Of a stretch of DNA of 35,100 nucleotides, positions 23,587 to 30,335 are shown piece after piece (the first letter of the stretch is position 1; each line of letters starts with the position of its first letter). The notes beneath the pieces were generated by a model. That model was not told the origin of the DNA. It ran no database searches and saw nothing but the letters and a program-made list of their open reading frames with translations. The position numbers and the translations under genes were made by a program. The stretch comes from Chlamydiia bacterium. Lineage in GTDB: Bacteria > Chlamydiota > Chlamydiia > Chlamydiales > 2-12-FULL-49-11. The stretch is from assembly GCA_022601595.1 (NCBI GenBank), contig JAJACI010000011.1, positions 1 through 35,100 of the forward strand. The letters run 5' to 3'.

Positions 23587-24030
23587 CTAAGATTTTAACC
23601 AAGAGGATCTTCCCCGTTTTGTCTTTTTTTTGCTCCCTTTGGTAGGGTTACTCTTTATTTGCTTGTTGAGTGCTTCTTTTTTGTGCTGCTGCAGCTCAAG
23701 CTGCTCTTGGGTGAGTGATTGCTTTGTTTTTTGTAATAACTCCCACTGCTCTTTGGTGAAATTTTCTTGATCAGAGGAGAGCTCTTTTATTTCCTCTTTG
23801 GATAATGAGAGTGCCTCTTCAGAAGCTTTTGTCTCTAGTGAGATTTTTTCTTTTAAAATAAGAAGCTTTTTTACCACATCTGCCTTCTCTCTTTCTGTCC
23901 CTTCACTTTGGACATGTTTATATTTTTCAATAAAACTCATAGAGAGCTGAAATATTTCATCCAGTCTTTTTTCCTTTTCCTCTGATTCTAAGGAAAATAG
24001 GTCGATTATTTTATTAAACTCATCCTTCAT
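23587..24030 (-). CDS. small coiled-coil protein with basic tail, 147 aa
   Basis: I do not recognise this protein. Residues 1-115 are charged helix (EEKEKRLDEIFQLSMSFIEK, then a Gln/Glu-rich coil QEQLELQQHKKEAL), and the last 25 residues are basic (KGSKKKTKRGRSS). AAAGGT precedes the ATG. It leads the transcription unit that continues with scc4 and sctD, so a T3SS-related role such as chaperone or gatekeeper partner is likely. It diverges from the 135-aa gene at 24126, which has a similar plan of helical body with basic end. Confidence 0.7.
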   Translation of the reverse strand: MKDEFNKIIDLFSLESEEKEKRLDEIFQLSMSFIEKYKHVQSEGTEREKADVVKKLLILKEKISLETKASEEALSLSKEEIKELSSDQENFTKEQWELLQKTKQSLTQEQLELQQHKKEALNKQIKSNPTKGSKKKTKRGRSSWLKS

Positions 24031-24125
24031 ACCTTTAAGTGTAGTGAAAAAATCTTTGATGGAAAGTTTTTTTCTTGAGTTTTATCAAAAGAAAGCCTTT
24101 GGTTAAAGCATAGAGAGGAGACATT

Positions 24126-24533
24126 ATGGGTAAAAATAGAGAAAGGGTAGAAGGGGCGGTAGGATCTGAAGAGATTATGAAAATGATCAAAGAGGTATAT
24201 CAGGATTTTAATAAAGTGCTTAAAGAGTGTAATGATAGCGAAAAATTTTCTGCGATTATTAAGATAAACCTTTTGAATGAAACCTTTAAGAACTATATGG
24301 AGGCGCTTGATGGCTCCCAAAAAATTCCTACAAAGATGCTTTTGGAAGAGTTGGATAAAAATACCAATGTGCCTGCTGTCAAAGAGCTGTATGAAAAGAT
24401 TGGAGAGGTTGAAAAAGTGATGGATGAGGCAAATCAATTGATGATTAAACACTCTCCTGTAAAAGTACGGGCTAAAGTGGATAAAAGTAGAAGTAAGATG
24501 AGAAGGATGGGAAGAAATAAAATAAAAGACTAG
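24126..24533 (+). CDS. small helical protein with basic tail, 135 aa
   Basis: The start is supported by GAGGAGAC seven bases before the ATG. The product is a helical protein (MKMIKEVYQDFNKVLKECND, then VKELYEKIGEVEKVMDEANQ) with a basic C-terminus rich in Lys and Arg (VDKSRSKMRRMGRNK). No membrane segment or signal peptide. It is divergent from the 147-aa gene across 95 bp and lies just before the five secreted-protein candidates, so it could be their chaperone; there is no motif to prove it. A long reading frame on the opposite strand here is a shadow. Confidence 0.7.
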   Translation: MGKNRERVEGAVGSEEIMKMIKEVYQDFNKVLKECNDSEKFSAIIKINLLNETFKNYMEALDGSQKIPTKMLLEELDKNTNVPAVKELYEKIGEVEKVMDEANQLMIKHSPVKVRAKVDKSRSKMRRMGRNKIKD

Positions 24534-24595
24534 ATTTTTTATGTTTGTATTCTCCTTACAATTAGTGAGATATGAATGCAGATCTTTATTCAATC

Positions 24596-24624
24596 TTGAT
24601 CTTTTAATTTTTGTCTGTTACAAT
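24596..24624 (+). promoter_or_regulatory. promoter of the 355-aa gene (TTGATC-17-TACAAT)
   Basis: TTGATC at 24596-24601, a 17-bp spacer and TACAAT at 24619-24624. It resembles the four promoters downstream in spacing and strength but lacks the palindrome over the -10 box. Confidence 0.6.
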
Positions 24625-24666
24625 AGAACTTAGGGCAAATAGATGTATAGCTAAAAGGAGGCCAAA

Positions 24667-25734
24667 ATGGCAATAGATGATAATAACAATATAGATAGTA
24701 CTCAGGGCCCGCCACCTGTAACTCCACCAACCAATCAAGCCGATGGAAGTTCAGGGGCAATACCTCCTTTACCTCCTGGTATAGATCCCTCTTCTCCAAA
24801 AGGTCAATTGCTTACAGCTATTTATCAGCTTATTGAAGAGATGAAATCAGGAAAGCCTATGGACCACTCTTCTGCCATGTCTTCGATTATGGGTAAAATG
24901 AGTGCTATTTCAGGCGGGATGGTATCTTCTGATGCCGATACAATGACTGCGATGAATAAATATGATGCTGCAAGTGCAAATATGCAAACAGCTATTGCAG
25001 ACCAGACAGGCTCTGCTAATATACCTCTTATCAACAAATATACGGGAAAACCAGAGACATATGGAGATGTGGGTAGCCCTCCAGCAGATGGTACCCATAA
25101 AAAAGGGGACCCAGTGCTTGGTTCTCCTGAACAAGCCATTGATCAAGATGCAGAGTTTTTGAAAAATAACCCCAATCACCAGTATGAGCTCGATGGGAAC
25201 GGAAACAAAATACAAGCTAAGAATGCAGATGGTAGCCCTAAGGTAGATGAAAATGGGCAGCCTGTTTATGTGGTAAACCGCTCTTATAACTTTTTCCACG
25301 GAAATAAGGATAAAAATATAGCTCTATACAACAGTATGTCTACCAATGTAGATAACGTGCTTAGCGGGCTGGATCCAAGTTATAAGCCGCAAACGTCTTC
25401 AATAGGGAAGGATGCGGTTATAAGCATTGATGCTGGTACTCCAGGAGACAAAGATGATCCTGGGTGTGTGGAGAAAATGTGGAATAAGATCAATAAGCCA
25501 GCTGGGGGGCCAGATGGTAAGAAGGGGCTTCCTGATTCTACGCAATTGCAGACAGTTCAAAGTGCTCATGCCTCTTTGGTTCAGAGTCTTGCGAGTAACT
25601 CCTCTGCGATTCAAGCGCTTGCTAAAGAGGACCAAAGTACCTATACGACTACCACGGCAACATTAAATAAGTTTGATCAGAGCTGGGTAACGGTAATGAA
25701 GGCTTGTTCTAATGGGATTAAGTCTGCTGGTTAA
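24667..25734 (+). CDS. candidate secreted protein, Pro/Gly/Asn-rich, 355 aa
   Basis: Not recognised. An excellent AAAAGGAGG precedes the ATG. The N-terminus (residues 1-50) is rich in Asn, Pro, Ser and Thr with few charges, as common for T3SS export signals; no Sec signal is present. A Met/Ser-rich amphipathic region follows (about 55-120), then a polar Gly/Asp/Asn-rich middle (ELDGNGNKIQAKNADGSPKV reads like a beta-turn repeat), and a helical Ser/Gln/Thr-rich C-terminus (about 290-355). Own promoter and strong terminator. Among the candidates here, a soluble protein without hydrophobic spans could be a needle-tip protein or effector; I cannot tell which. Confidence 0.75.
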   Translation: MAIDDNNNIDSTQGPPPVTPPTNQADGSSGAIPPLPPGIDPSSPKGQLLTAIYQLIEEMKSGKPMDHSSAMSSIMGKMSAISGGMVSSDADTMTAMNKYDAASANMQTAIADQTGSANIPLINKYTGKPETYGDVGSPPADGTHKKGDPVLGSPEQAIDQDAEFLKNNPNHQYELDGNGNKIQAKNADGSPKVDENGQPVYVVNRSYNFFHGNKDKNIALYNSMSTNVDNVLSGLDPSYKPQTSSIGKDAVISIDAGTPGDKDDPGCVEKMWNKINKPAGGPDGKKGLPDSTQLQTVQSAHASLVQSLASNSSAIQALAKEDQSTYTTTTATLNKFDQSWVTVMKACSNGIKSAG

Positions 25735-25759
25735 ATCGCTGTTAATAAGCGACTTAAAG

Positions 25760-25789
25760 GCCTTCTGAGAAATTGGAAGGCTTTTTTTT
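25760..25789 (+). terminator. rho-independent terminator after the 355-aa gene
   Basis: GCCTTC (25760-25765) pairs with GAAGGC (25776-25781) and is followed by eight T residues (25782-25789). It ends 11 bp before the next promoter. Confidence 0.8.
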
Positions 25790-25800
25790 ATATATAATAT

Positions 25801-25831
25801 TTGATATTTTAATATAATTATGGTATAATTA
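25801..25831 (+). promoter_or_regulatory. shared-type promoter 1 with -10 palindrome
   Basis: TTGATA (25801-25806), 17 bp, TATAAT (25824-25829). The palindrome TAATTAT-GGT-ATAATTA covers 25815-25831 and so overlays the -10 box. The same arrangement recurs at 26786, 28194 and 30276. Confidence 0.8.
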
Positions 25832-25860
25832 ATACAAGGAACAATGACTACTAAGTGGTT

Positions 25861-25882
25861 TAAGTGCTAAATAAAGCATTTA
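25861..25882 (+). promoter_or_regulatory. leader hairpin before the 258-aa gene
   Basis: TAAGTGCT (25861-25868) pairs with AGCATTTA (25875-25882), allowing one G-U pair, around a 6-nt loop. It lies within a leader of about 85 nt, roughly 28 nt before the AAAAGGAG site. Confidence 0.4.
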
Positions 25883-25919
25883 TAACAATTACTAAGTATT
25901 CTAATAAAAGGAGTGAATA

Positions 25920-26696
25920 ATGGCAAATGTATCAGATACAACAAATTTAGATAAATTACCAAGCAGTGAAGTGGTAAATGCTGCAAGCACAGGTAATTCT
26001 ACAGATAAAGCAGATACATCTAAAAAAGGTGCAGCTGTCTTATTATCAACCCTTTCTGATGTTGTAAAAAGTGCGGAAAAGAGCACTCATCATGCTCATG
26101 CAATCGTTGATTTAGCAGCTGAGCAGGCAATTGATAATTTAGAGAATACAGAAGAAACAGATACTAGCGACCAAGATACAAGCGATAGCAGCAGCAATAG
26201 CGATGATTCTGGAGATTCTTCTTTGTATGAGTCAGATTCTGACCATTCAGACTGTTTGATGAAACTTACTATGGCAGGTATTTCTACCACCTCTTCTAAG
26301 AATAAGGAAATTGACGCAACCTCTAAAGCGGGTGCCGAACTTTCTGAGGTAACTGCAAATGTTGCAAAGCAGGAAGCTGCTAATATTAAGGAGTTTTACA
26401 CTGATGGACAAACTGCAGGTGGTGATGGTGAGCTGAAAATTACCGATAACCAATTTAAAGGTGGAGGTATCTCCGCAGCAGGTTCTGCCGAGCAGCCAAT
26501 ATTGATGAATATCTTACAATATATGCAGTCAGAGGCATCTCAGGTAAATAATGACATGGGTAACGTTGCGGCGATTCCTGGTACAACCATGCAGGGAGAG
26601 ACACAATCGGTTACATCGGCACAATCTGCCGCGGCAGGTGCAGGTCAGGCTGAATCAACCATTGGTGGTCAGATAGGAAGTTGGGCATCGATATAA
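25920..26696 (+). CDS. candidate secreted protein, Ser/Asp-rich, 258 aa
   Basis: Not recognised. AAAAGGAG precedes the ATG. The N-terminal 40 residues are polar (Asn, Ser, Thr, Asp, Lys) without a Sec signal. A strongly acidic Ser/Asp stretch lies at about 78-113 (TSDQDTSDSSSNSDDSGDSS and onward), resembling that of the 703-aa protein four genes along. The rest is Ala/Gly/Gln-rich and helical, with a C-terminus AGAGQAESTIGGQIGSW. No membrane segment. It has the shared palindromic promoter and a perfect terminator, so it is a separate unit in a common regulon. Likely a T3SS substrate by context. Confidence 0.75.
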   Translation: MANVSDTTNLDKLPSSEVVNAASTGNSTDKADTSKKGAAVLLSTLSDVVKSAEKSTHHAHAIVDLAAEQAIDNLENTEETDTSDQDTSDSSSNSDDSGDSSLYESDSDHSDCLMKLTMAGISTTSSKNKEIDATSKAGAELSEVTANVAKQEAANIKEFYTDGQTAGGDGELKITDNQFKGGGISAAGSAEQPILMNILQYMQSEASQVNNDMGNVAAIPGTTMQGETQSVTSAQSAAAGAGQAESTIGGQIGSWASI

Positions 26697-26730
26697 CCAA
26701 TTGATTATAAGCGCAATAGACTTTATAAAT

Positions 26731-26764
26731 AAGAACCCCTGCTTTTTGGTAGGGGTTCTTTTTT
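26731..26764 (+). terminator. rho-independent terminator after the 258-aa gene
   Basis: AAGAACCCCT (26731-26740) and AGGGGTTCTT (26751-26760) pair perfectly over 10 bp, followed by a T-run to 26764. Confidence 0.85.
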
Positions 26765-26785
26765 ATTTATAAATAAACTAAATAG

Positions 26786-26815
26786 TTGATATTTTATATA
26801 AATTATGGTATAATT
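26786..26815 (+). promoter_or_regulatory. shared-type promoter 2 with -10 palindrome
   Basis: TTGATA (26786-26791), 17 bp, TATAAT (26809-26814). The palindrome AATTAT-GGT-ATAATT spans 26801-26815. The initially transcribed region (AAGGAACAAT) is the same as that of promoter 1. Confidence 0.8.
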
Positions 26816-26850
26816 ATTATAAGGAACAATAACTATTAATAATAAAAGAG

Positions 26851-26868
26851 ACTAATTCTAAGATTAGT
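26851..26868 (+). promoter_or_regulatory. leader hairpin before the 409-aa gene
   Basis: ACTAAT (26851-26856) and ATTAGT (26863-26868) pair perfectly around a 6-nt loop, in a leader of about 70 nt and 12 nt before AAAAAGGAGA. Confidence 0.4.
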
Positions 26869-26892
26869 AAGATTTATAAAAAGGAGAGTAAT

Positions 26893-28122
26893 ATGAGTGG
26901 TAACCCAAAAATAACAGACGATCAAATCAATATAAATTCGAGCGTTCTTTTGAGCCTTGTGGATACAGATGCAAGTAAAGCTCATAAAAAAAGACTATTA
27001 AAAGCAGCGGCTTTTGAGAAATTAGAAAGCGTTGTGGATACAGTTACACAATCATCTAGTGCAAAAGCTCCTGTATCAGCATCAGATGCGCCGCAAGGTG
27101 ATTCTTTTGAAACATTTAGTGGAAGAAACCTATATATTAATAACGGTATTTCTGTAGAGGCATTGCTTGAGATGCTTAAAAATGATACAAAAACAGCTAA
27201 CGAAGGGTATAAGTTATACGGAACCACAGCTATGTTAAAAGGTGGTTTCTCCACAGATAGCAAAACAGGTGTGATGACAAAAACAAGTGCCGCTTTAGTA
27301 ACCCAAGAAGGGGACCAGATCATTGCATCAGGAAAAAGTGATGCTGCATCAAAACGTCTAGAGGGTATCAAAGGTGCAGTGGATGGATTTGGTCAGCTTG
27401 GATCAGAATTTGCAGGCGCACTTGCAACAAGAGGGGGAGAAGAGGAAGATCAAGCAAATGTAGACAAGCTACAAAATGCTTTAGATTTCGAGAAAGAAAT
27501 TCCACAAGGTCAGATACATGCAACAGATGCTCAAGGAGCTGCGCTTGATGAAGAGGGAAGTCCTATACAGGGGCCTACAACTCAAATGAAAAGAGCAATT
27601 ACAGCATTAACCGATAATGGTTATGATGTTACAGAAGGGTCAAATCACTTTGGTTCTAGTCCTAAAGCGAAAAAGAGATTTGCGGTAGAAAAAGCTCCAG
27701 ACCATGAAGGTGCGCATATTGATACAGGAAATAATACATCTGTACGGGTGAGAGATGCTTTAGAACAAGCAACGGTTCAAGAGAGAGCTGATATTAGAAG
27801 CAATCTACAAAAGAGGTTGAATAAAGCCAAAGATAAGCTGACAAAAACAAGAGAGAATATAATGGTAAAAAGGCGTGATATTGCTCAAAAAGGAAGTCAG
27901 TTGACTCAATCTCTAACTAGCTTTACACGCCTTTCTCAGGCAACGAGCACTGCAGAATCGGCACAAGCTAGAGCGGAACAAGTGGTGGCGAAAAACATGT
28001 CTGATTCAGAGACAGGTTTGATGCAAAAGCAAAATGAAGGTATCGCTGCTGCGACAAAAAATCAGACATCAGCGCTGGATCTTCTAAGACAGATGTACGC
28101 TCAGCTAGGAAAGAGGGGTTAA
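26893..28122 (+). CDS. candidate secreted protein with C-terminal coiled coil, 409 aa
   Basis: Not recognised. AAAAAGGAGA precedes the ATG. The N-terminus is polar and lacks a Sec signal. The region to about residue 250 is mixed, with Gly and Asp turns. From about 290 to 409 there is a long helical, Gln/Lys/Arg-rich segment (QERADIRSNLQKRLNKAKDK, then TKTRENIMVKRRDIAQKGSQ) ending LLRQMYAQLGKRG. I see no clear membrane span, which argues against a YopD/CopD-type minor translocator, although its place directly before the CopB-like gene invites the comparison. It has the shared promoter and its own terminator. Confidence 0.75.
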   Translation: MSGNPKITDDQININSSVLLSLVDTDASKAHKKRLLKAAAFEKLESVVDTVTQSSSAKAPVSASDAPQGDSFETFSGRNLYINNGISVEALLEMLKNDTKTANEGYKLYGTTAMLKGGFSTDSKTGVMTKTSAALVTQEGDQIIASGKSDAASKRLEGIKGAVDGFGQLGSEFAGALATRGGEEEDQANVDKLQNALDFEKEIPQGQIHATDAQGAALDEEGSPIQGPTTQMKRAITALTDNGYDVTEGSNHFGSSPKAKKRFAVEKAPDHEGAHIDTGNNTSVRVRDALEQATVQERADIRSNLQKRLNKAKDKLTKTRENIMVKRRDIAQKGSQLTQSLTSFTRLSQATSTAESAQARAEQVVAKNMSDSETGLMQKQNEGIAAATKNQTSALDLLRQMYAQLGKRG

Positions 28123-28154
28123 TCTAACTAACTTATTCTTAAGCAGATAAACGT

Positions 28155-28182
28155 AACCCCCTGAAATTCAGGGGGTTTTTTT
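28155..28182 (+). terminator. rho-independent terminator after the 409-aa gene
   Basis: AACCCCCTGAA (28155-28165) pairs with TTCAGGGGGTT (28167-28177), in practice with a small loop, followed by T residues to 28182. Confidence 0.85.
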
Positions 28183-28193
28183 ATATAAAAAAC

Positions 28194-28224
28194 TTGAAAA
28201 TAAATCATAATTATGGTATAATTA
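28194..28224 (+). promoter_or_regulatory. shared-type promoter 3 with -10 palindrome
   Basis: TTGAAA (28194-28199), 17 bp, TATAAT (28217-28222), with TAATTAT-GGT-ATAATTA at 28208-28224. An in-frame ATG-like start at 28194 lies upstream of the -10 box and cannot be the real gene start. Confidence 0.8.
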
Positions 28225-28244
28225 AAGTAAGGAATAATACTATT

Positions 28245-28288
28245 GTAACACCTTATGACCTAATAATAAGATTCATAAGAAATGTTAC
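28245..28288 (+). promoter_or_regulatory. long leader hairpin before the CopB-like gene
   Basis: GTAACA (28245-28250) pairs with TGTTAC (28283-28288), and CTTATGA (28252-28258) with TCATAAG (28273-28279): 13 pairs with small internal bulges. It ends about 10 nt before the AAGGAG site and so could affect access of the ribosome. Confidence 0.5.
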
Positions 28289-28307
28289 GAAGAGCAAGGA
28301 GCTTTAT

Positions 28308-30197
28308 ATGTCACAGTTAGAAGGAAATTTAGATACAGTAAAAAATGCTAGTTTAAGCACGACTGCTTCGACTTTAAGTGTATCTACAGGTGATACCAAA
28401 CCGAGTAAAAAGGCTAAAAAGGTTATCATGTCTGAGCTAGAGAGACTTATGTCTCTTTTAGAAGAGGTGCAAGATGCCAAGTCTGGTAATACTTCTGATG
28501 TAGTAAATCTATTGAAAAAGATCGCTCAGGGTAAAGCTTCTGCAGATGACAAATTAAGCGCTTTTCAGGCTCTTGAAGCTCAATCTAAGAAAGATGGTGG
28601 AAATATAGCTAGTCTTATATCTATCATTCAGGAGAGCTTAAAAGACGCTCCTGGAGCTAAAGAGGCTAGAGCTCATGTTAAGACTGCTAAAGAGAACCTC
28701 AAAAAAGTTACAGATGCTGTTGCAAATGGTGAGACATCGTTTGATGAAATCTTAGATGATGAAAATATGAAGACTTTTATGAGCGGTTTAACAGGCGCTG
28801 CAAAGCCTTCTACTTCAACACCAGAAGATAGTGGAAATGATCATAAAGAGAACATGTTGAATTTTGCCGTAGGTCTACAAAGTCTTTTGTCTGATATCTA
28901 TAAAGTGCAAATTGATCAGGGAAATATGTATGCGACCGCTTTAAAAGCTCAAATCTCATCGATGTATAAAACAACGGTACAGAAAAACAAAGATTTAATG
29001 GCTCAAATGGCAGCTCAAAGTAAAGCTTCTAACACAAAGCCTTGGTATATGTATCTTATCGCTGGTGTGGTTGCAGCAGTTGGTGCGGTAGTTGCGTTTT
29101 TTACAGCCGGTGCTGCGGTTGCAGCTGTTGGTCTTGTTATTGCTTTAATAATGATGACACCTATTGGTGATAAGCTTACAAGTGCTTTAACCAAAGCGTT
29201 TGAAGGGAATAATCCAAATCCTACAGATGCTCAGAAAACAGGTGCTCAAATAGGTGCAACTGCTGTGATCACTTTGATTACTACTTTGTTGTCTATGGGT
29301 GGTTCTTCTATAACAAGTGTTACCGAAGGTGCTACAGAAGGAGTGGAAGCTGGAGTAGAAAGTGGTGCATCAGAGGCAAGTTCTAGTGTAAGTAACTCTG
29401 TAGTAGAAGAGTCTTCAAGCTTTGCGATGGAAATGACTGATATGAGTGCTTCTGCAAGTGGAGAGGTTTCTGAAGATGCACTAGAAGGTTCTACTGAAGA
29501 GCTTGCAAGTGATATAGAAAATACGATTGAAGAGAATTCTGGTGATGATAACTCTACTGAAGAGACAAAAAAGAGCTCTACTAAAGGGAAAAGAAAAATC
29601 ATTTTTGATAAAAAAGCCCTTACTACAGGTCTTAGCAGAAGATTTATTGGTACCTATATTCAAGGGTTTTTAGCTTCAGGTGGTCTTTTAGAGGGTGCAG
29701 AGCTAATTGGTCAACAAATTCCAGGTGGTAAAGAATGGATGGATAGCGAAGTTGGATCTATTGTTATGGCTGTTGGTGCGGTGATTGTTTCTGTTGGAAT
29801 GTCTATTGGTACTGCAAAACTTTGTACAAACATTGGTATGGAGCAAAGACAAGATTATATCGATTATAACGGTATGGAAGATAGCCCTTACAAACTAACA
29901 AAAGGGTGGACTTTAGCTCTTAACGGACTAAGCTTATTAGCTGCATCAGGTTATGCAGCAGCAGGACTTGCAACAAATGCTCAGTGGGATAAAGCAGCAG
30001 ATGCTACAACAGTTCTTGCGGCCATTGAAGCGACTTTAGTATCTCTAACAGGTGTGAAGGACGATATGACTGCACAAAGAGATAGTATGAACAAGGCTTA
30101 CACTAAAGATGCAAGCAATGTTTCAGATAGTATCAAAGAAGTGCTGGATGCCGTTGGTTCTTATGAAGCAAAATTAGCTAGACAAATTTCTGGTTAA
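28308..30197 (+). CDS. putative CopB/YopB-type hydrophobic T3SS translocator (SctE)
   Basis: The ATG at 28308 is chosen: AAGGAG lies 6 bases upstream, and the open frame further upstream runs back into the promoter. The 629-aa product has no Sec signal. It begins with a Ser/Thr-rich polar stretch, then helical coiled coil (about residues 40-240). A strongly hydrophobic hairpin follows (about 245-292, YMYLIAGVVAAVGAVVAFFT and VGLVIALIMM), then another segment near 314-332, an acidic Ser/Glu linker (about 340-430), and more hydrophobic segments near 445-465, 484-506 and 535-554. Coiled coil followed by paired spans in an unprocessed protein next to a T3SS operon is the pattern of pore-forming translocators. 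More spans than usual make the exact family uncertain. Confidence 0.65.
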   Translation: MSQLEGNLDTVKNASLSTTASTLSVSTGDTKPSKKAKKVIMSELERLMSLLEEVQDAKSGNTSDVVNLLKKIAQGKASADDKLSAFQALEAQSKKDGGNIASLISIIQESLKDAPGAKEARAHVKTAKENLKKVTDAVANGETSFDEILDDENMKTFMSGLTGAAKPSTSTPEDSGNDHKENMLNFAVGLQSLLSDIYKVQIDQGNMYATALKAQISSMYKTTVQKNKDLMAQMAAQSKASNTKPWYMYLIAGVVAAVGAVVAFFTAGAAVAAVGLVIALIMMTPIGDKLTSALTKAFEGNNPNPTDAQKTGAQIGATAVITLITTLLSMGGSSITSVTEGATEGVEAGVESGASEASSSVSNSVVEESSSFAMEMTDMSASASGEVSEDALEGSTEELASDIENTIEENSGDDNSTEETKKSSTKGKRKIIFDKKALTTGLSRRFIGTYIQGFLASGGLLEGAELIGQQIPGGKEWMDSEVGSIVMAVGAVIVSVGMSIGTAKLCTNIGMEQRQDYIDYNGMEDSPYKLTKGWTLALNGLSLLAASGYAAAGLATNAQWDKAADATTVLAAIEATLVSLTGVKDDMTAQRDSMNKAYTKDASNVSDSIKEVLDAVGSYEAKLARQISG

Positions 30198-30214
30198 TAC
30201 TCAGAAGTATACTC

Positions 30215-30248
30215 ATAACCCGCTTACTCATAGCGGGTTATTTTTTTT
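30215..30248 (+). terminator. rho-independent terminator after the CopB-like gene
   Basis: ATAACCCGCT (30215-30224) pairs perfectly with AGCGGGTTAT (30232-30241) around a 7-nt loop, followed by T residues to 30248. Confidence 0.85.
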
Positions 30249-30275
30249 CAGGTGTCAATAAGTTATATTAAGAAG

Positions 30276-30306
30276 TTGAAAATTAATTATAATTATGTTA
30301 TAATTA
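30276..30306 (+). promoter_or_regulatory. shared-type promoter 4 with -10 palindrome
   Basis: TTGAAA (30276-30281), 17 bp, TATAAT (30299-30304), with TAATTAT-GTT-ATAATTA at 30290-30306. The leader to the ATG at 30336 is much shorter (about 25 nt) and has no hairpin. Confidence 0.8.
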
Positions 30307-30335
30307 ATTAAATAAAACAGTAAATTAGGTTATCT

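Noticed and set aside
24027..24593. 188-codon reading frame on the minus strand
   Set aside because: It lies opposite the 135-aa gene, which has a strong ribosome binding site. The translation is Phe/His/Ile-rich without plausible start signals, as expected of an antisense frame.
24825..25299. Minus-strand frames under the 355-aa gene
   Set aside because: Antisense frames without start signals. The plus-strand gene has promoter, ribosome binding site and terminator.
28194..28307. Upstream extension of the CopB-like gene to an earlier start
   Set aside because: It would begin inside the promoter, upstream of the -10 box, and would translate the leader hairpin. The ATG at 28308 has AAGGAG at proper spacing.
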